Below the pieces are notes generated by a model that saw nothing but the letters and a program-made list of their open reading frames with translations, did no database searches and was not told the DNA's origin. The position numbers were made by a program, and so were the translations under genes. 64,000 nucleotides of DNA from Chryseobacterium sediminis (GTDB lineage: Bacteria; Bacteroidota; Bacteroidia; Flavobacteriales; Weeksellaceae): contig NZ_VUNZ01000001.1 of NCBI RefSeq assembly GCF_008386505.1, forward strand, positions 62,001-126,000. The letters are read 5' to 3'. Positions 27,173 to 35,797 of the stretch are shown here, piece after piece; positions within the stretch are counted from its first letter, which is position 1, and each line of letters opens with the position of its first letter.

Positions 27173-28084
27173 TTATTTCAAATCCATAATTGTTCTGAAA
27201 ACACATACTGCATTTCCGGTGATACTGATTATATTGGATTGATTGTCTTTCACGCTGACCCTTACTTTTACGTTACCAATCCTGTTGATGGCTTCCCCTT
27301 GTTTTCCGGTAAATTCAAAAATACCATCAGCAGTTTCTATAATTTTATTTTGAATAAGATAACCTCCCAGAGGACCGTTGGCATTTCCGGTAACCGGATC
27401 TTCAGTAATACCGATGGCGGGTGCAAACATCCTTCCATTGGTTAAAATATCTTTTTCCTTTGTATCGAAAGTAAATACAAAATATCCGTTACACCCGATT
27501 TCTTTACTGAGCTTTGTTAAAGCAGCAAGATCAGGAACAAGATGATTTAAGGTCATATTGCTTTTAATGCCGATCATTACTTTTGAATGTCCCGTAGAAG
27601 CAATTTGTACAGGGCATTTTTCATCAAGATCATTCATTGTCAGTCCTAAAGCCTCCACAATTCTTTGAGTTATTGAAGCATCAAAAGCAGGGCTCAGTTC
27701 AAATTTTCCCTGTGTCATAGTGATGAGATAATCATTGTTTTCTCTTTCAATATAAATAGGCAGTATTCCTATTTGTGTTTTGATTTTGATGGTGCAGGAG
27801 TCGAGTTGGTCTTCCTGAGCTTTTGCGTAGAGCGCAGCAATGGTAGCATGTCCGCAGGATGGAACTTCTGTAGTAGGGGTGAAATATCTGACATGATAAT
27901 CAAAATTTTCTTTGGGATCATCAGGTCTGAAAACAAATGCCGTTTCAGAATTATTAAGCTCTCTGGCAATAAGCTGCATTTCTTCAGACGTCATACTTTC
28001 AGCATTTAATACAACTCCCGCAGGATTTCCTTTGAATTTCTCTTTGGTAAAAGAATCAATTTGATAGACGATAACTTCTTTCAT
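27173..28084 (-). CDS. PhzF-family isomerase
   Basis: A 303-residue member of the PhzF/DAP-epimerase fold. The N-terminal half has F-K-G-N-P-A-G-V-V, N-S-E-T-A-F-V and F-T-P-T-T-E-V-P-S-C-G-H-A-T; the glutamate of the N-S-E-T motif (about residue 47) is the catalytic residue in PhzF. The C-terminal half repeats the fold with D-P-V-T-G-N-A-N-G-P-L-G. No other phenazine gene is nearby, so this is an orphan member of unknown substrate, as is common in this family. Confidence 0.9.
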   Translation of the reverse strand: MKEVIVYQIDSFTKEKFKGNPAGVVLNAESMTSEEMQLIARELNNSETAFVFRPDDPKENFDYHVRYFTPTTEVPSCGHATIAALYAKAQEDQLDSCTIKIKTQIGILPIYIERENNDYLITMTQGKFELSPAFDASITQRIVEALGLTMNDLDEKCPVQIASTGHSKVMIGIKSNMTLNHLVPDLAALTKLSKEIGCNGYFVFTFDTKEKDILTNGRMFAPAIGITEDPVTGNANGPLGGYLIQNKIIETADGIFEFTGKQGEAINRIGNVKVRVSVKDNQSNIISITGNAVCVFRTIMDLK

Positions 28085-28166
28085 GATGGATGATTAACTT
28101 TACTGTAAAAATACGGAATGAAACCGGTGATCCGATGCCTGTTTTATTGTCATTTGGCAAAAAAAT

Positions 28167-28193
28167 AAATCAGAATCCTGGGATCCTGATTTA
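28167..28193 (-). terminator. Intrinsic terminator after the DoxX gene
   Basis: AAATCAGAATCC and GGATCCTGATTT pair with one mismatch around a TG loop; the minus-strand reading is followed by TTTATTTTTTT-like sequence. Confidence 0.65.
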
Positions 28194-28224
28194 TCAATTA
28201 GTGAATAGAAAATTTCAAGGTATT

Positions 28225-28626
28225 TTAATCCCACTTATTCTGGGTAGAAACTGCATATTTTCCGGCTCCTGTAAAGAAAAAGCTCAAACTTACAAGCATA
28301 TAAATCACCAGTAATTCCAAAGCCCAGCCTCCAAATTCATTAAGTTTGAAAATATTAGCCGTCTGAGCAAGAATAGTGGCTGTGAAGCAATTGACTGCGA
28401 AAATTAATCCAGCCAGTCTGGCCCTGAATCCCACAATTAGCATAACAGGAGCTATAATTTCTCCTGCAAAGACACCATATGCAAAGAAAGATGGTAAGCC
28501 ATGCATAGTCATCATATCCTTTATAAATCCAACTCCGTGGATCAGTTTGCTGATTCCGTAAACCGACATGGGAAATCCGATGGCTATTCTGCAGATAAGC
28601 ATTCCTAAATCAATGTTCTTTTTCAT
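28225..28626 (-). CDS. DoxX-family small membrane protein
   Basis: A 133-residue protein with four hydrophobic segments and the DoxX-type motifs R-I-A-I-G-F-P-M-S-V-Y-G-I-S-K-L near residues 13-28 and G-F-I-K-D-M near 33. Such proteins sit in the inner membrane and have been linked to redox and thiol stress or to quinone chemistry, but a defined activity is lacking. It follows an outer-membrane-type protein gene by 13 bases and a Crp-type regulator gene, suggesting a three-gene minus-strand unit. Confidence 0.87.
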   Translation of the reverse strand: MKKNIDLGMLICRIAIGFPMSVYGISKLIHGVGFIKDMMTMHGLPSFFAYGVFAGEIIAPVMLIVGFRARLAGLIFAVNCFTATILAQTANIFKLNEFGGWALELLVIYMLVSLSFFFTGAGKYAVSTQNKWD

Positions 28627-28639
28627 TTCTTATAATTAT

Positions 28640-29260
28640 TTAAAAGTTATATTTTATAAATGCCCCGATATTTTCCAGGGTCTTTTTTCCGTTGTTAAAC
28701 TGATCAAAATTGGAGGCCAGTCCATACATCATTTTATCCTGTTTTACACCAAGTCTGATAAACTGGAGTCCTCTGGGATACCCACTGTCATCCAGATTTC
28801 CAATTGCCAGTACACTGAAATATCCTTTAAGGTTTTCTGTGAGATAAGGAGTGTATTCAAATGATATAGACTGTTCCAGCGAAAATCCCTTCTGATACGT
28901 AGTTCCAATAGAGTAGGAGAGAGAATAGCTGGGCTGGGTGATCTTGTATTGTAAATAGGCACTGAAAAATGCTCCCGGATTTTTCATTCCAAATGCTGCG
29001 TTGGCGCTAAGTCTTCTGGTAAAGTTATATGCGAGGGTATTTCTGATGAAAAATATATTTTCTTTGTCTTTGGTATATTCTGTATCAAACAAAGTAAGAT
29101 TGTTCAGTTTCAGCCGTTCATTCAGCTGATAATTGACATTGTGCATATAGGTATACGACCGATGTCCTAAAACAAGATCAGGTGTATAGGAAAGTTTCTG
29201 TGCATTCAGATTCAGGGAAGCGGATGCAAGAGCTGTTATTGTGATGATTTTTGCCTTCAT
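28640..29260 (-). CDS. Outer-membrane beta-barrel-like protein
   Basis: A 206-residue exported protein: signal peptide ending near N-L-N-A-Q (residues 1-20), then alternating hydrophobic/polar strands rich in Tyr and Phe (Y-N-F-T-R-R-L-S-A-N-A-A-F-G-M) and a C-terminal aromatic residue (G-A-F-I-K-Y-N-F), the pattern of small outer-membrane barrels. Family not recognised. Lies between the Crp-type regulator and DoxX genes on the same strand, with 13 bases to DoxX. Confidence 0.75.
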   Translation of the reverse strand: MKAKIITITALASASLNLNAQKLSYTPDLVLGHRSYTYMHNVNYQLNERLKLNNLTLFDTEYTKDKENIFFIRNTLAYNFTRRLSANAAFGMKNPGAFFSAYLQYKITQPSYSLSYSIGTTYQKGFSLEQSISFEYTPYLTENLKGYFSVLAIGNLDDSGYPRGLQFIRLGVKQDKMMYGLASNFDQFNNGKKTLENIGAFIKYNF

Positions 29261-29324
29261 ATTTCACTCATTAAATTCTGTGAGCAAAATTATTCGGGCT
29301 GGAACGGAATAAACTTAAGAAATC

Positions 29325-29927
29325 TTAAGAAAGGTCAGACAGATGTTTTTTTCTCAGATAACTCAGATATTCTACCGTGATTCCCAGGTAGGAAGCAATC
29401 ATGTATTGAGGAAAACGCTGCTCAATATTGCGGTAGGTCGTTACGAATGTCCGGTATTTGGTGTAGGCATCAACCCTTGAATGTTCAAATGTTCTTTCCT
29501 GTAATGTAACATACGCAGACTGCATTTTCAGGCGCCAGAATTCTGAAATGGCCGGAACTTCTTTGTATAATACTTCCAAATGATTTTTACTGATCTGTAT
29601 AATCGTGGTATCTTCATTAGCCTGAATAAACATTCTTGAAGGCAATTCGCTCAGATAGCTGTACAGATCATTCACCCACCAGTTTTCAATACCTAACTGA
29701 GTGGTATTTTCTTTTCCTTTTTCATCAATATGATAGGCGAACAGACTTCCCTTAGCAATGAAGCGCATGTGTTTGGAAACCTGTCCTTCACGAAGCAGAT
29801 ACTCTTTCTTTTTGAGCTGTATAATTTCTAATTTTGAAGTAATACAATCAATATCCTTATCTTCTAAAGAAACGATTTCCTTAAAATGTTCTATCAGCTG
29901 TAAAAGTATAGTATCTGTTTCTGTCAT
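29325..29927 (-). CDS. Crp/Fnr-family transcriptional regulator
   Basis: A 200-residue protein with an N-terminal cyclic-nucleotide-binding-like barrel (K-K-E-Y-L-L-R-E-G-Q-V-S-K-H-M-R-F-I-A-K-G near residues 34-54) and a C-terminal winged helix ending Y-M-I-A-S-Y-L-G-I-T-V-E-Y-L-S-Y-L-R. Bacteroidota have many such regulators with unknown effectors; the residues that bind cAMP in Crp are not obviously kept. First gene of the Crp-barrel-DoxX group, so it may control that group. Confidence 0.9.
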   Translation of the reverse strand: MTETDTILLQLIEHFKEIVSLEDKDIDCITSKLEIIQLKKKEYLLREGQVSKHMRFIAKGSLFAYHIDEKGKENTTQLGIENWWVNDLYSYLSELPSRMFIQANEDTTIIQISKNHLEVLYKEVPAISEFWRLKMQSAYVTLQERTFEHSRVDAYTKYRTFVTTYRNIEQRFPQYMIASYLGITVEYLSYLRKKHLSDLS

Positions 29928-30084
29928 GAGGTATTGAGTTCTGTTCCCAACGATTATGGTAAGGGTGAACTACGGGGGCAAATTTACATAAATATTAAAA
30001 ATTGCAGGAAGAACACAGGCTGAACTTCAGTTGAAAGAACACAGTTGATGTCAGAAATGATACTTTTTTAAGTAAAAAAAGAAT

Positions 30085-30522
30085 TTATCTGGCCTGACCG
30101 ATATCCAGTTTATCAAATTTCCCTTCCGCATTTTTATGGAATTTGAAATAAGTCTGAAATGTTCCCCATTTTCCGGCTTTAAAATTTCCATATATATTTT
30201 TCCCATCATTTTCTACACGGTCTATGCTGAGAAACATCTCATTGCCCAAAGCATTTGAGAAGAAAGATTTGAAATCTATAGAATGGCCATCGTCAGTCAT
30301 TGCAGGATTTTCAGTAAAGAAATTATACCAGCTTTTATCACCGTTTTGTAAAGCTTCTATGGCTTTTTTTACTTCAGGGTCTGTTATTTTTGATAAGTCC
30401 ATTATTTGTTGTTTTTTTGAAAGTTGTGGTTGTAGATTTTGTTTCTTTTTGTTTGTGCTTTGTCCGCAGGCCATACAGGAAAAGCCTGTCAGGAATATGA
30501 TGATTAGCTTATAGGTTCTCAT
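30085..30522 (-). CDS. Predicted lipoprotein of unknown function
   Basis: A 145-residue protein. I choose the ATG at 30520-30522, which gives a normal lipoprotein signal (M-R-T-Y-K-L, hydrophobic core, lipobox S-C-M-A-C-G, cysteine at about 18) and starts 5 bases after the upstream gene's stop. An upstream in-frame start would add 18 polar residues and overlap that gene. The mature domain (N-F-F-T-E-N-P-A-M-T-D-D-G-H-S-I-D-F, then K-A-G-K-W-G-T-F) looks like a SnoaL/NTF2-like small-ligand fold, but I cannot name a family. Probably co-transcribed with the DoxX-like gene upstream. Confidence 0.75.
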   Translation of the reverse strand: MRTYKLIIIFLTGFSCMACGQSTNKKKQNLQPQLSKKQQIMDLSKITDPEVKKAIEALQNGDKSWYNFFTENPAMTDDGHSIDFKSFFSNALGNEMFLSIDRVENDGKNIYGNFKAGKWGTFQTYFKFHKNAEGKFDKLDIGQAR

Positions 30523-30527
30523 TGGCT

Positions 30528-30875
30528 TTAGCTTTTGAGAGGGTGTTGCAGATAAATAATAAGCAGATTTAGACAAAGAAAAGGAAGTTCAATCATGGCT
30601 CCTTTCAGGTCTTTATTTAAAAGCTGAAGACAAATAATCAGTAAGATTCCTGCAGCCATCAGAAAGTTTCCCCAGACAAATGTTTTTGGAAATAAAATCA
30701 TTACAGAAGCCAGTATAGTAACTGCTCCGTTGATCATAAGCCCTGTTTTGTCAAATCCCCATTTTCCGAACATTTCCGTCATCTCAGGTTTGCCGGAAAT
30801 CATAGCAATTCCTTGTTTGAAGCCCATAAAGACTGCAAATAGAATCAATACAGAATTAATAATCTTTAGAATCAT
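30528..30875 (-). CDS. DoxX-like small membrane protein
   Basis: A 115-residue protein with four hydrophobic helices. The arrangement (F-M-G-F-K-Q-G-I-A-M-I-S-G-K-P-E-M near residues 17-33 and L-F-P-K-T-F-V-W-G-N-F-L-M-A-A-G near 61-76) is that of DoxX-like or DUF4267-type proteins of the inner membrane. Function unknown. Forms a two-gene unit with the lipoprotein gene 5 bases downstream. Confidence 0.8.
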   Translation of the reverse strand: MILKIINSVLILFAVFMGFKQGIAMISGKPEMTEMFGKWGFDKTGLMINGAVTILASVMILFPKTFVWGNFLMAAGILLIICLQLLNKDLKGAMIELPFLCLNLLIIYLQHPLKS

Positions 30876-30997
30876 TGACGTGTTTTTTTATATTGTTAAT
30901 ACAAATATCAATGAAATTAATGATATATCAATGGTGAAGTTTTCGGAATTTATTGTAAATGAAAAAGATGAAGGATTGTGTATGCCTTATTCAAGAA

Positions 30998-31035
30998 GAA
31001 GACCACAATTTAACTTATAAATTGTGGTCTTCTAC
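30998..31035 (-). terminator. Intrinsic terminator
   Basis: GAAGACCACAATTT and AAATTGTGGTCTTC form a perfect 14-bp stem around AACTTAT. It follows the minus-strand gene ending at 31060; the T-run is short. Confidence 0.65.
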
Positions 31036-31059
31036 AGCTTAGAACTATTTAAACTTAAA

Positions 31060-31473
31060 CTACGATTCTGTTTTCAAATAACCATAATGTAAAGCTGTTT
31101 CTTTTCCGAACAAACTTGAGAAAATGTTCTGAAACTCATGGATGTACTTGCATTTTATAGCATTTCCATATATTTTCAGACCTTCCAGTATTTTTCTGGA
31201 ACTCAGGTCTATATCGTATTTTATAAAGGGTTCCGGTCTTTCATACCGTATACTCTTATCCGAACTGTACGTTCTTGAGAATCCCAGTTTTTCAAGCCAT
31301 TCTTCTGTTATCTTAATAGGTTTGATAGAAGCTGCCGGGACTGAGATACTTTGAATATCATTTTCAATTTTAACAAAATAAGCCTGCTCGACATTGTGAA
31401 AGATCTCAGAGATCGTATAAATCTGATTATTATACTCCACCAAGTTCTTGATTTTTAAATCTGCTACGTTCAT
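31060..31473 (-). CDS. Unrecognised small cytosolic protein
   Basis: A 137-residue protein without signal peptide or membrane segment. The N-terminal half is a compact beta-rich segment (L-V-E-Y-N-N-Q-I-Y-T-I-S-E-I, then A-Y-F-V-K-I-E-N) that looks like a small SH3-like barrel; the C-terminal half carries I-K-C-K-Y-I-H-E-F-Q-N-I-F-S-S-L-F-G and is helical. Proteins of this layout occur in flavobacteria near phage or plasmid-type genes, but I cannot name a function. Confidence 0.7.
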   Translation of the reverse strand: MNVADLKIKNLVEYNNQIYTISEIFHNVEQAYFVKIENDIQSISVPAASIKPIKITEEWLEKLGFSRTYSSDKSIRYERPEPFIKYDIDLSSRKILEGLKIYGNAIKCKYIHEFQNIFSSLFGKETALHYGYLKTES

Positions 31474-31670
31474 AATATTTTGATTTTTAGGTGATGATAA
31501 AGTCCTGTATAAACAGCAAATACTATGCCCGGCATCATAGTATTGTGCCCTGTTTTTGTGATGGTTAGGTTAAATTTTTATTATAAAAAATTAATAGTAT
31601 GTTAAAATAGTACACACACAGGCGAATTATAACGTATTACCGGAAAAATGGATGTGGTATGTATGTGGTA

Positions 31671-32873
31671 CTAGTTTTTTGTTCTTCCTGCAGGCACTCT
31701 ATTAGCCGTAGCTAACAGAAGGGCTGTAATAACAGCTATAATAAGAATTCCTATGAAAACATTCCAGGAATAAGCATGAAGGAGATACCCTGTACCACTA
31801 CCCAGAATACTCGAACCAAAATAGTAAAATAACCAGTAAATAGAAGTGGCTGAGGATTTTCCCCGTTTGGCATACAATGCAGTCATCTGGCTGGCCATAG
31901 TGTGGGCCGCGAAAAAAGAAAGGGTAAAAAGACCAAGACCAAAAATGAGGATATAAATGTTTTCAGATAGTAACAATGCGGCTCCGGTGAGCATGAACAA
32001 AATAGAACCTTTCAGGATATTGTTCATGGGAAATCTTCTGGAAAGACGGCCAACGATCATAGTTCCAAAGACCCCGAAAATGTACATGAGAAAGATAAAA
32101 GCAATTATAAAATGGCTTAATGAAAATGGTTTTGCTTCCAATCTGAATGTCAAGTAATTATAAACACTCACGAAAACACCCATTAGTAAAGCGGCTGTAC
32201 AATATAATCGAAGCATATAAGGATTAGTCAGGAAAAACTTCATTTGTTTTACCTTAAGATGATAATCCGTTTTTTGTGGATTGAAAAACCTTGATTCCGG
32301 AAATAGCTTCCAGAATACAGCCCCCAGAATGAAGCTTTCTATCCCAATGAAAAGAACAGCATTACGCCATCCGAATTCACCGGCAAGTAAAGTAGCCATT
32401 ATTCTTCCACTCATTCCTCCGATCGTATTACCGCTGAGATACATGCTGATAGCTGCCGGCACTGCCAGAGCATTCACTTCCTCTGTGAGATAGGCCAGAG
32501 CCACTGCTGAAACTCCGGAAACAACAAAACCTTTCAGTACTCCGATAGCAATCAGGAGACTTAAGCTTGGAATCCAGGTGGAAATAATGGTAAGTACAGC
32601 AGATGAAATCAATGAGAAAACCATCAGACTTTTTCTGGAATAGCTGTCCGCTTTAAAGGCAAAAAACAGTAACCCCAATGCCATACCTATTGTGGAGGAA
32701 GATACAAGAAGGGAAGTGTCACCTACAGACACTCCGAACTGTTCTGCAGCCATAGGCAGCATCGGCTGGAAAAGATAAAGCTGAGCAAAAACTGAAAGTC
32801 CTGAAAAGAAAATACAAAGTTTTATAAATCGGAAACGTGAGCTTCCCTGACTGGCTTTTTCAGATGAATTCAT
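31671..32873 (-). CDS. Major facilitator superfamily transporter
   Basis: A 400-residue membrane protein with about twelve hydrophobic segments. Motif A-like sequence follows TM2 (F-K-A-D-S-Y-S-R-K-S-L near residues 73-83), and the pattern Y-L-F-Q-P-M-L-P near TM1 resembles the YnfM/arabinose-efflux-type MFS group. Substrate unknown; drug or sugar efflux are the usual guesses. An AraC-type membrane-linked regulator lies just upstream on the same strand. Confidence 0.88.
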   Translation of the reverse strand: MNSSEKASQGSSRFRFIKLCIFFSGLSVFAQLYLFQPMLPMAAEQFGVSVGDTSLLVSSSTIGMALGLLFFAFKADSYSRKSLMVFSLISSAVLTIISTWIPSLSLLIAIGVLKGFVVSGVSAVALAYLTEEVNALAVPAAISMYLSGNTIGGMSGRIMATLLAGEFGWRNAVLFIGIESFILGAVFWKLFPESRFFNPQKTDYHLKVKQMKFFLTNPYMLRLYCTAALLMGVFVSVYNYLTFRLEAKPFSLSHFIIAFIFLMYIFGVFGTMIVGRLSRRFPMNNILKGSILFMLTGAALLLSENIYILIFGLGLFTLSFFAAHTMASQMTALYAKRGKSSATSIYWLFYYFGSSILGSGTGYLLHAYSWNVFIGILIIAVITALLLATANRVPAGRTKN

Positions 32874-32989
32874 GATTTTTTTGCAATTAAAATGCAGTGG
32901 TTTGACAGAAAAATTAAGTCTTGTAAATTTCCTGATTATTTTCCGAATTTAAAAATCATTATCTCAATCATATCTATTGGTGAAACAAA

Positions 32990-33946
32990 TCAATGAATTT
33001 GTAAATTACTGATATATTCTGAGGGAGTAATATTTTCCATCTGTTTGAAGACCCTGTTGAAAGTAGACTGATTTGAGAATCCTGCCTCCGTATAAATATA
33101 CATAAGGGTTACTTTCTCAATATCATTTTCAGTAAGCAGTCGTTTCACGCATTCAATTCTGTGCATATTCAGATAATTATTGAAATTGGGGTATCCCTTT
33201 ACCCGGATCGATTTTGAGATATAACTGCTATTGATATCCATTTCTGCAGAAAGCTTTGAAATATTGAAATTGACATCTTTATAGAGTTGTTTTTCTCTCA
33301 TTACTAGTTCAATTTTTTCAAACAGCTCATCTGCAAAAGGAGCTTTTTCTGCCACAAGAGCTGGCTGAACTTCCGAATTCAGGATTTTCTCTTCAATTTC
33401 ATGGTAAATTTCAACTCTTTTTATTTTATCCTTAAAGTAGAGCAGAAGAGATATCACAGCCACATTGGAAATCATCAGAATGGTGTCTGTAACTCTTACA
33501 TCTTCAGGCTTGTGTTCCGGAAAGTTAAAATTGAAGGTTTTTGAAATAAGATATCCCGCAATAATATTCAGTAATACAAACAGGCTGTAGATAAAGACGT
33601 ATTTTCTCTGAAAGAAAACATATGCCGCCAGCGGAATCGGGATAAGCCAGACAAAACTTGCTATAGAATTGTTCCAGAAAGCAAGCATGATATAAAAATT
33701 ATAAAGAGTGGCAATGATAATATAGGAATGCACCATCGCATTTACCGAATACGTTTTACGCACAATCAGGTAAGTGTAGACCATTAAAAAAAGTCCTCCA
33801 AAAAGATACCAAGCCATTATTTTATCAGGAATGATAAAAGTAAATATCAAACCAAATACAGCAAGAATCACAGACATCAGAATGTTGTAATAATAGACCA
33901 GTTCTCTTTTGTACTGTTCAATTTTTATGTCTTTTGCGGTAGTCAT
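32990..33946 (-). CDS. Membrane-anchored AraC-type regulator
   Basis: A 318-residue protein: five or six hydrophobic segments in the first ~180 residues, then a cytosolic C-terminal AraC double helix-turn-helix (F-N-I-S-K-L-S-A-E-M-D-I-N-S-S-Y-I-S-K and the closing A-G-F-S-N-Q-S-T-F-N-R-V-F-K motif). Such multi-TM AraC proteins are common in Flavobacteriia and likely couple a membrane signal directly to DNA binding. The adjacent MFS gene is a natural candidate target. Confidence 0.88.
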   Translation of the reverse strand: MTTAKDIKIEQYKRELVYYYNILMSVILAVFGLIFTFIIPDKIMAWYLFGGLFLMVYTYLIVRKTYSVNAMVHSYIIIATLYNFYIMLAFWNNSIASFVWLIPIPLAAYVFFQRKYVFIYSLFVLLNIIAGYLISKTFNFNFPEHKPEDVRVTDTILMISNVAVISLLLYFKDKIKRVEIYHEIEEKILNSEVQPALVAEKAPFADELFEKIELVMREKQLYKDVNFNISKLSAEMDINSSYISKSIRVKGYPNFNNYLNMHRIECVKRLLTENDIEKVTLMYIYTEAGFSNQSTFNRVFKQMENITPSEYISNLQIH

Positions 33947-34106
33947 TTGTGGTAACAGATAATTTTTAAATCATTTCAATTCGCTTTACAGCAGTCAAAT
34001 ATTAAAAAATGACTGTTTTAAAATATTGATTGTTAGTTATTTGTGTTTTGATGAGCCGTTTCCGGTTTTTCATTGATTATTCAGGAATTTGATTTGTCAA
34101 CGCGGA

Positions 34107-34114
34107 TAACTTTG
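34107..34114 (+). promoter_or_regulatory. Promoter -7 box of the secreted-protein gene
   Basis: TAACTTTG is a perfect TAnnTTTG. A TTG at 34089-34091 is 15 bases away, a little closer than the usual 17-23. It lies 93 bases before the ATG. Confidence 0.5.
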
Positions 34115-34207
34115 CACCAGCTAGCTCAACAAAGATTAATTGGTGATATGTCAATTGACCCGCATGATATATTCACTCCTAAATAAATTTTAAACAAATA
34201 TACTAAA

Positions 34208-35053
34208 ATGAAGAAAATAAAATTAACTCTTGCCAGCATAATGATGGGCTTTTCAATAACAGCATATTCCCAAGTAGGGATAAATACGGATTCTCCTAAA
34301 GTAACATTACATATTGAAGGAAAACCGGATATCGCTACCATTCCTGATGGAGTAATGGCTCCAAGAGTAACAGGCGATCAGCTGAAGGCGAAAGATGATG
34401 TCTATTTAGCTGCGCAGACAGGAGCATTGGTCTATGTGACCCAAGCTGTCACGATGCCTTCTGTAAAAACAGCAAAAGTAGATAAAGCCGGCTATTATAT
34501 GTTCAATGGAACTACCTGGAAGTTTGCATTTGGAGGTAAAGATGATGATATTACAATTGGAGACCTCATCTATTATCATGGAAGCATTCCTGCAGGAACC
34601 TCCGGAGCTGGAACATTGGCCAGCACCTATCTTTCTGATCTTCCCGTGCTGGGAGGTTTCTTAAGGTTAGATGCTCAATTTAACAGCAGTTCAGCGGGTA
34701 CAGGAGCAGCTACCACTTTTAACCCAAGACTTTATAATGTAGGAACTTCAGATGTGAAAATCTGGGTTTCGGAAATGTCTACCCATACCGGTGATTCTGA
34801 CAACGGAAATATTAAGCTGTCACCAGGTGCCTACAGACAGTTTGATGACGGGGTTTATCTTACCCAGACCCATAATGAGACCGTGACCTTTGATATTACC
34901 ATACAGGAACCTGAACCAAGATGGTACAGAGTGTATTATGCATTCCGTGTGGATAATAAATCTACAACCGGAAGCAGTGATGCTACTACAACAGATTCTA
35001 ATACTTCTGATAACACAAGAGAACTGTTTCTTTCTGTGCAGAGGCTATATTAA
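34208..35053 (+). CDS. Secreted surface-type protein with Q-V-G-I-N-T start
   Basis: A 281-residue exported protein. The signal peptide ends near A-Y-S-Q (about residue 21) and the mature start Q-V-G-I-N-T-D-S-P matches the N-terminal module of the C1q-like cluster at 1.9-4.6 kb. It continues with G-V-M-A-P-R-V-T-G-D-Q-L and an A-G-Y-Y-M-F-N-G-T-T-W motif, common in Bacteroidota surface fibres. The C-terminal domain lacks the F-D-P-x-x-G motif, so it is a different domain, likely beta-rich. Convergent with a two-component system that could regulate it. Confidence 0.78.
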   Translation: MKKIKLTLASIMMGFSITAYSQVGINTDSPKVTLHIEGKPDIATIPDGVMAPRVTGDQLKAKDDVYLAAQTGALVYVTQAVTMPSVKTAKVDKAGYYMFNGTTWKFAFGGKDDDITIGDLIYYHGSIPAGTSGAGTLASTYLSDLPVLGGFLRLDAQFNSSSAGTGAATTFNPRLYNVGTSDVKIWVSEMSTHTGDSDNGNIKLSPGAYRQFDDGVYLTQTHNETVTFDITIQEPEPRWYRVYYAFRVDNKSTTGSSDATTTDSNTSDNTRELFLSVQRLY

Positions 35054-35145
35054 CAGAACGCTTTTCTATGATTCTAAAAATACATTGATCTATAAAAAAT
35101 CAACAGATCACCAGTGAAAAATCTATTGGGATTTGTGTTTTTTCT

Positions 35146-35182
35146 GGGGACGGAATACTTTGAGATTCCGGCCCCGTTTTTT
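35146..35182. terminator. Bidirectional intrinsic terminator
   Basis: GGGGACGGAAT and ATTCCGGCCCC pair (one mismatch) around a short loop, followed by GTTTTTT, between convergent genes. It touches the stop codon of the response regulator gene. Confidence 0.75.
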
Positions 35183-35792
35183 AATGCATCATTTCGTAGG
35201 CTTTGATCAGTTCTGCAATGTTGGCGACATCAAGCTTTTGAAAAATTCTTTTTTTGTAAGTACTTACGGTAGACATCTGGATATTAAGCTTGTTGGCTAT
35301 CTCAAGGTTTCCGTTTCCGTCAGCCAGGAGCTTAAAGATTTCATATTCACGGGATGAGAGCTTTTCTACAGGATTGTTCCTTTTGTTTTGAATAATAAGG
35401 CCAATCAGTTCTACAGGATAAAAATATCCTTTCTCGATGACCGTTTTCACAGCGTTTTTGATTTCTTCCTCACTGCTTTGCTTATTCAGATAACCTTCGG
35501 CCCCTTCTCTGATATATTGGATGGCGACATCTTTACCATATCCTGAAAAGATAAGAATCTTGAGATCACTCTGTATATTTTTAAGCTCCGGAATCATTTT
35601 TTTATACTGAGTTCCAGGCATATCAATATCTAAAATAAGTAGATCATACCGTGAACTTCCAATCTTTTTTTTCACCTGGTCATAGTTTTCTGCAAAATCT
35701 ATTTTCAACTCCGGATAAGCGGTTTCAAGAACCAGGGAAGTTCCCGCTCTTACTACATAATGATCATCAGCAATTAAAATTCTTTCATTCAT
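35181..35792 (-). CDS. NarL/LuxR-type response regulator
   Basis: A 203-residue response regulator. The receiver domain has D-D-H at residues 9-11, the phospho-acceptor in L-D-I-D-M-P-G (Asp 55) and the E-G-A-E-G-Y-L-N-K lysine motif. The output domain is a LuxR-type helix-turn-helix (L-S-S-R-E-Y-E-I-F-K-L-L-A-D-G through T-V-S-T-Y-K-K-R-I-F-Q-K-L). Five bases downstream of the sensor kinase stop, so translated from the same mRNA as its partner. Confidence 0.94.
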   Translation of the reverse strand: MNERILIADDHYVVRAGTSLVLETAYPELKIDFAENYDQVKKKIGSSRYDLLILDIDMPGTQYKKMIPELKNIQSDLKILIFSGYGKDVAIQYIREGAEGYLNKQSSEEEIKNAVKTVIEKGYFYPVELIGLIIQNKRNNPVEKLSSREYEIFKLLADGNGNLEIANKLNIQMSTVSTYKKRIFQKLDVANIAELIKAYEMMH

Positions 35793-35797
35793 AGAGA

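Noticed and set aside
28103..28116. CTGTAAAAATACGG, a near copy of the CCGTA-N4-TACGG operator
   Set aside because: One arm base differs, and it lies only 19 bases before the phzF start, which does not fit the geometry of the two copies at 61.3 and 61.7 kb.
30931..31020. Plus-strand 29-codon ORF ending in the hairpin at 30998-31035
   Set aside because: Short, AT-rich, without promoter; the hairpin is better explained as the terminator of the minus-strand gene.
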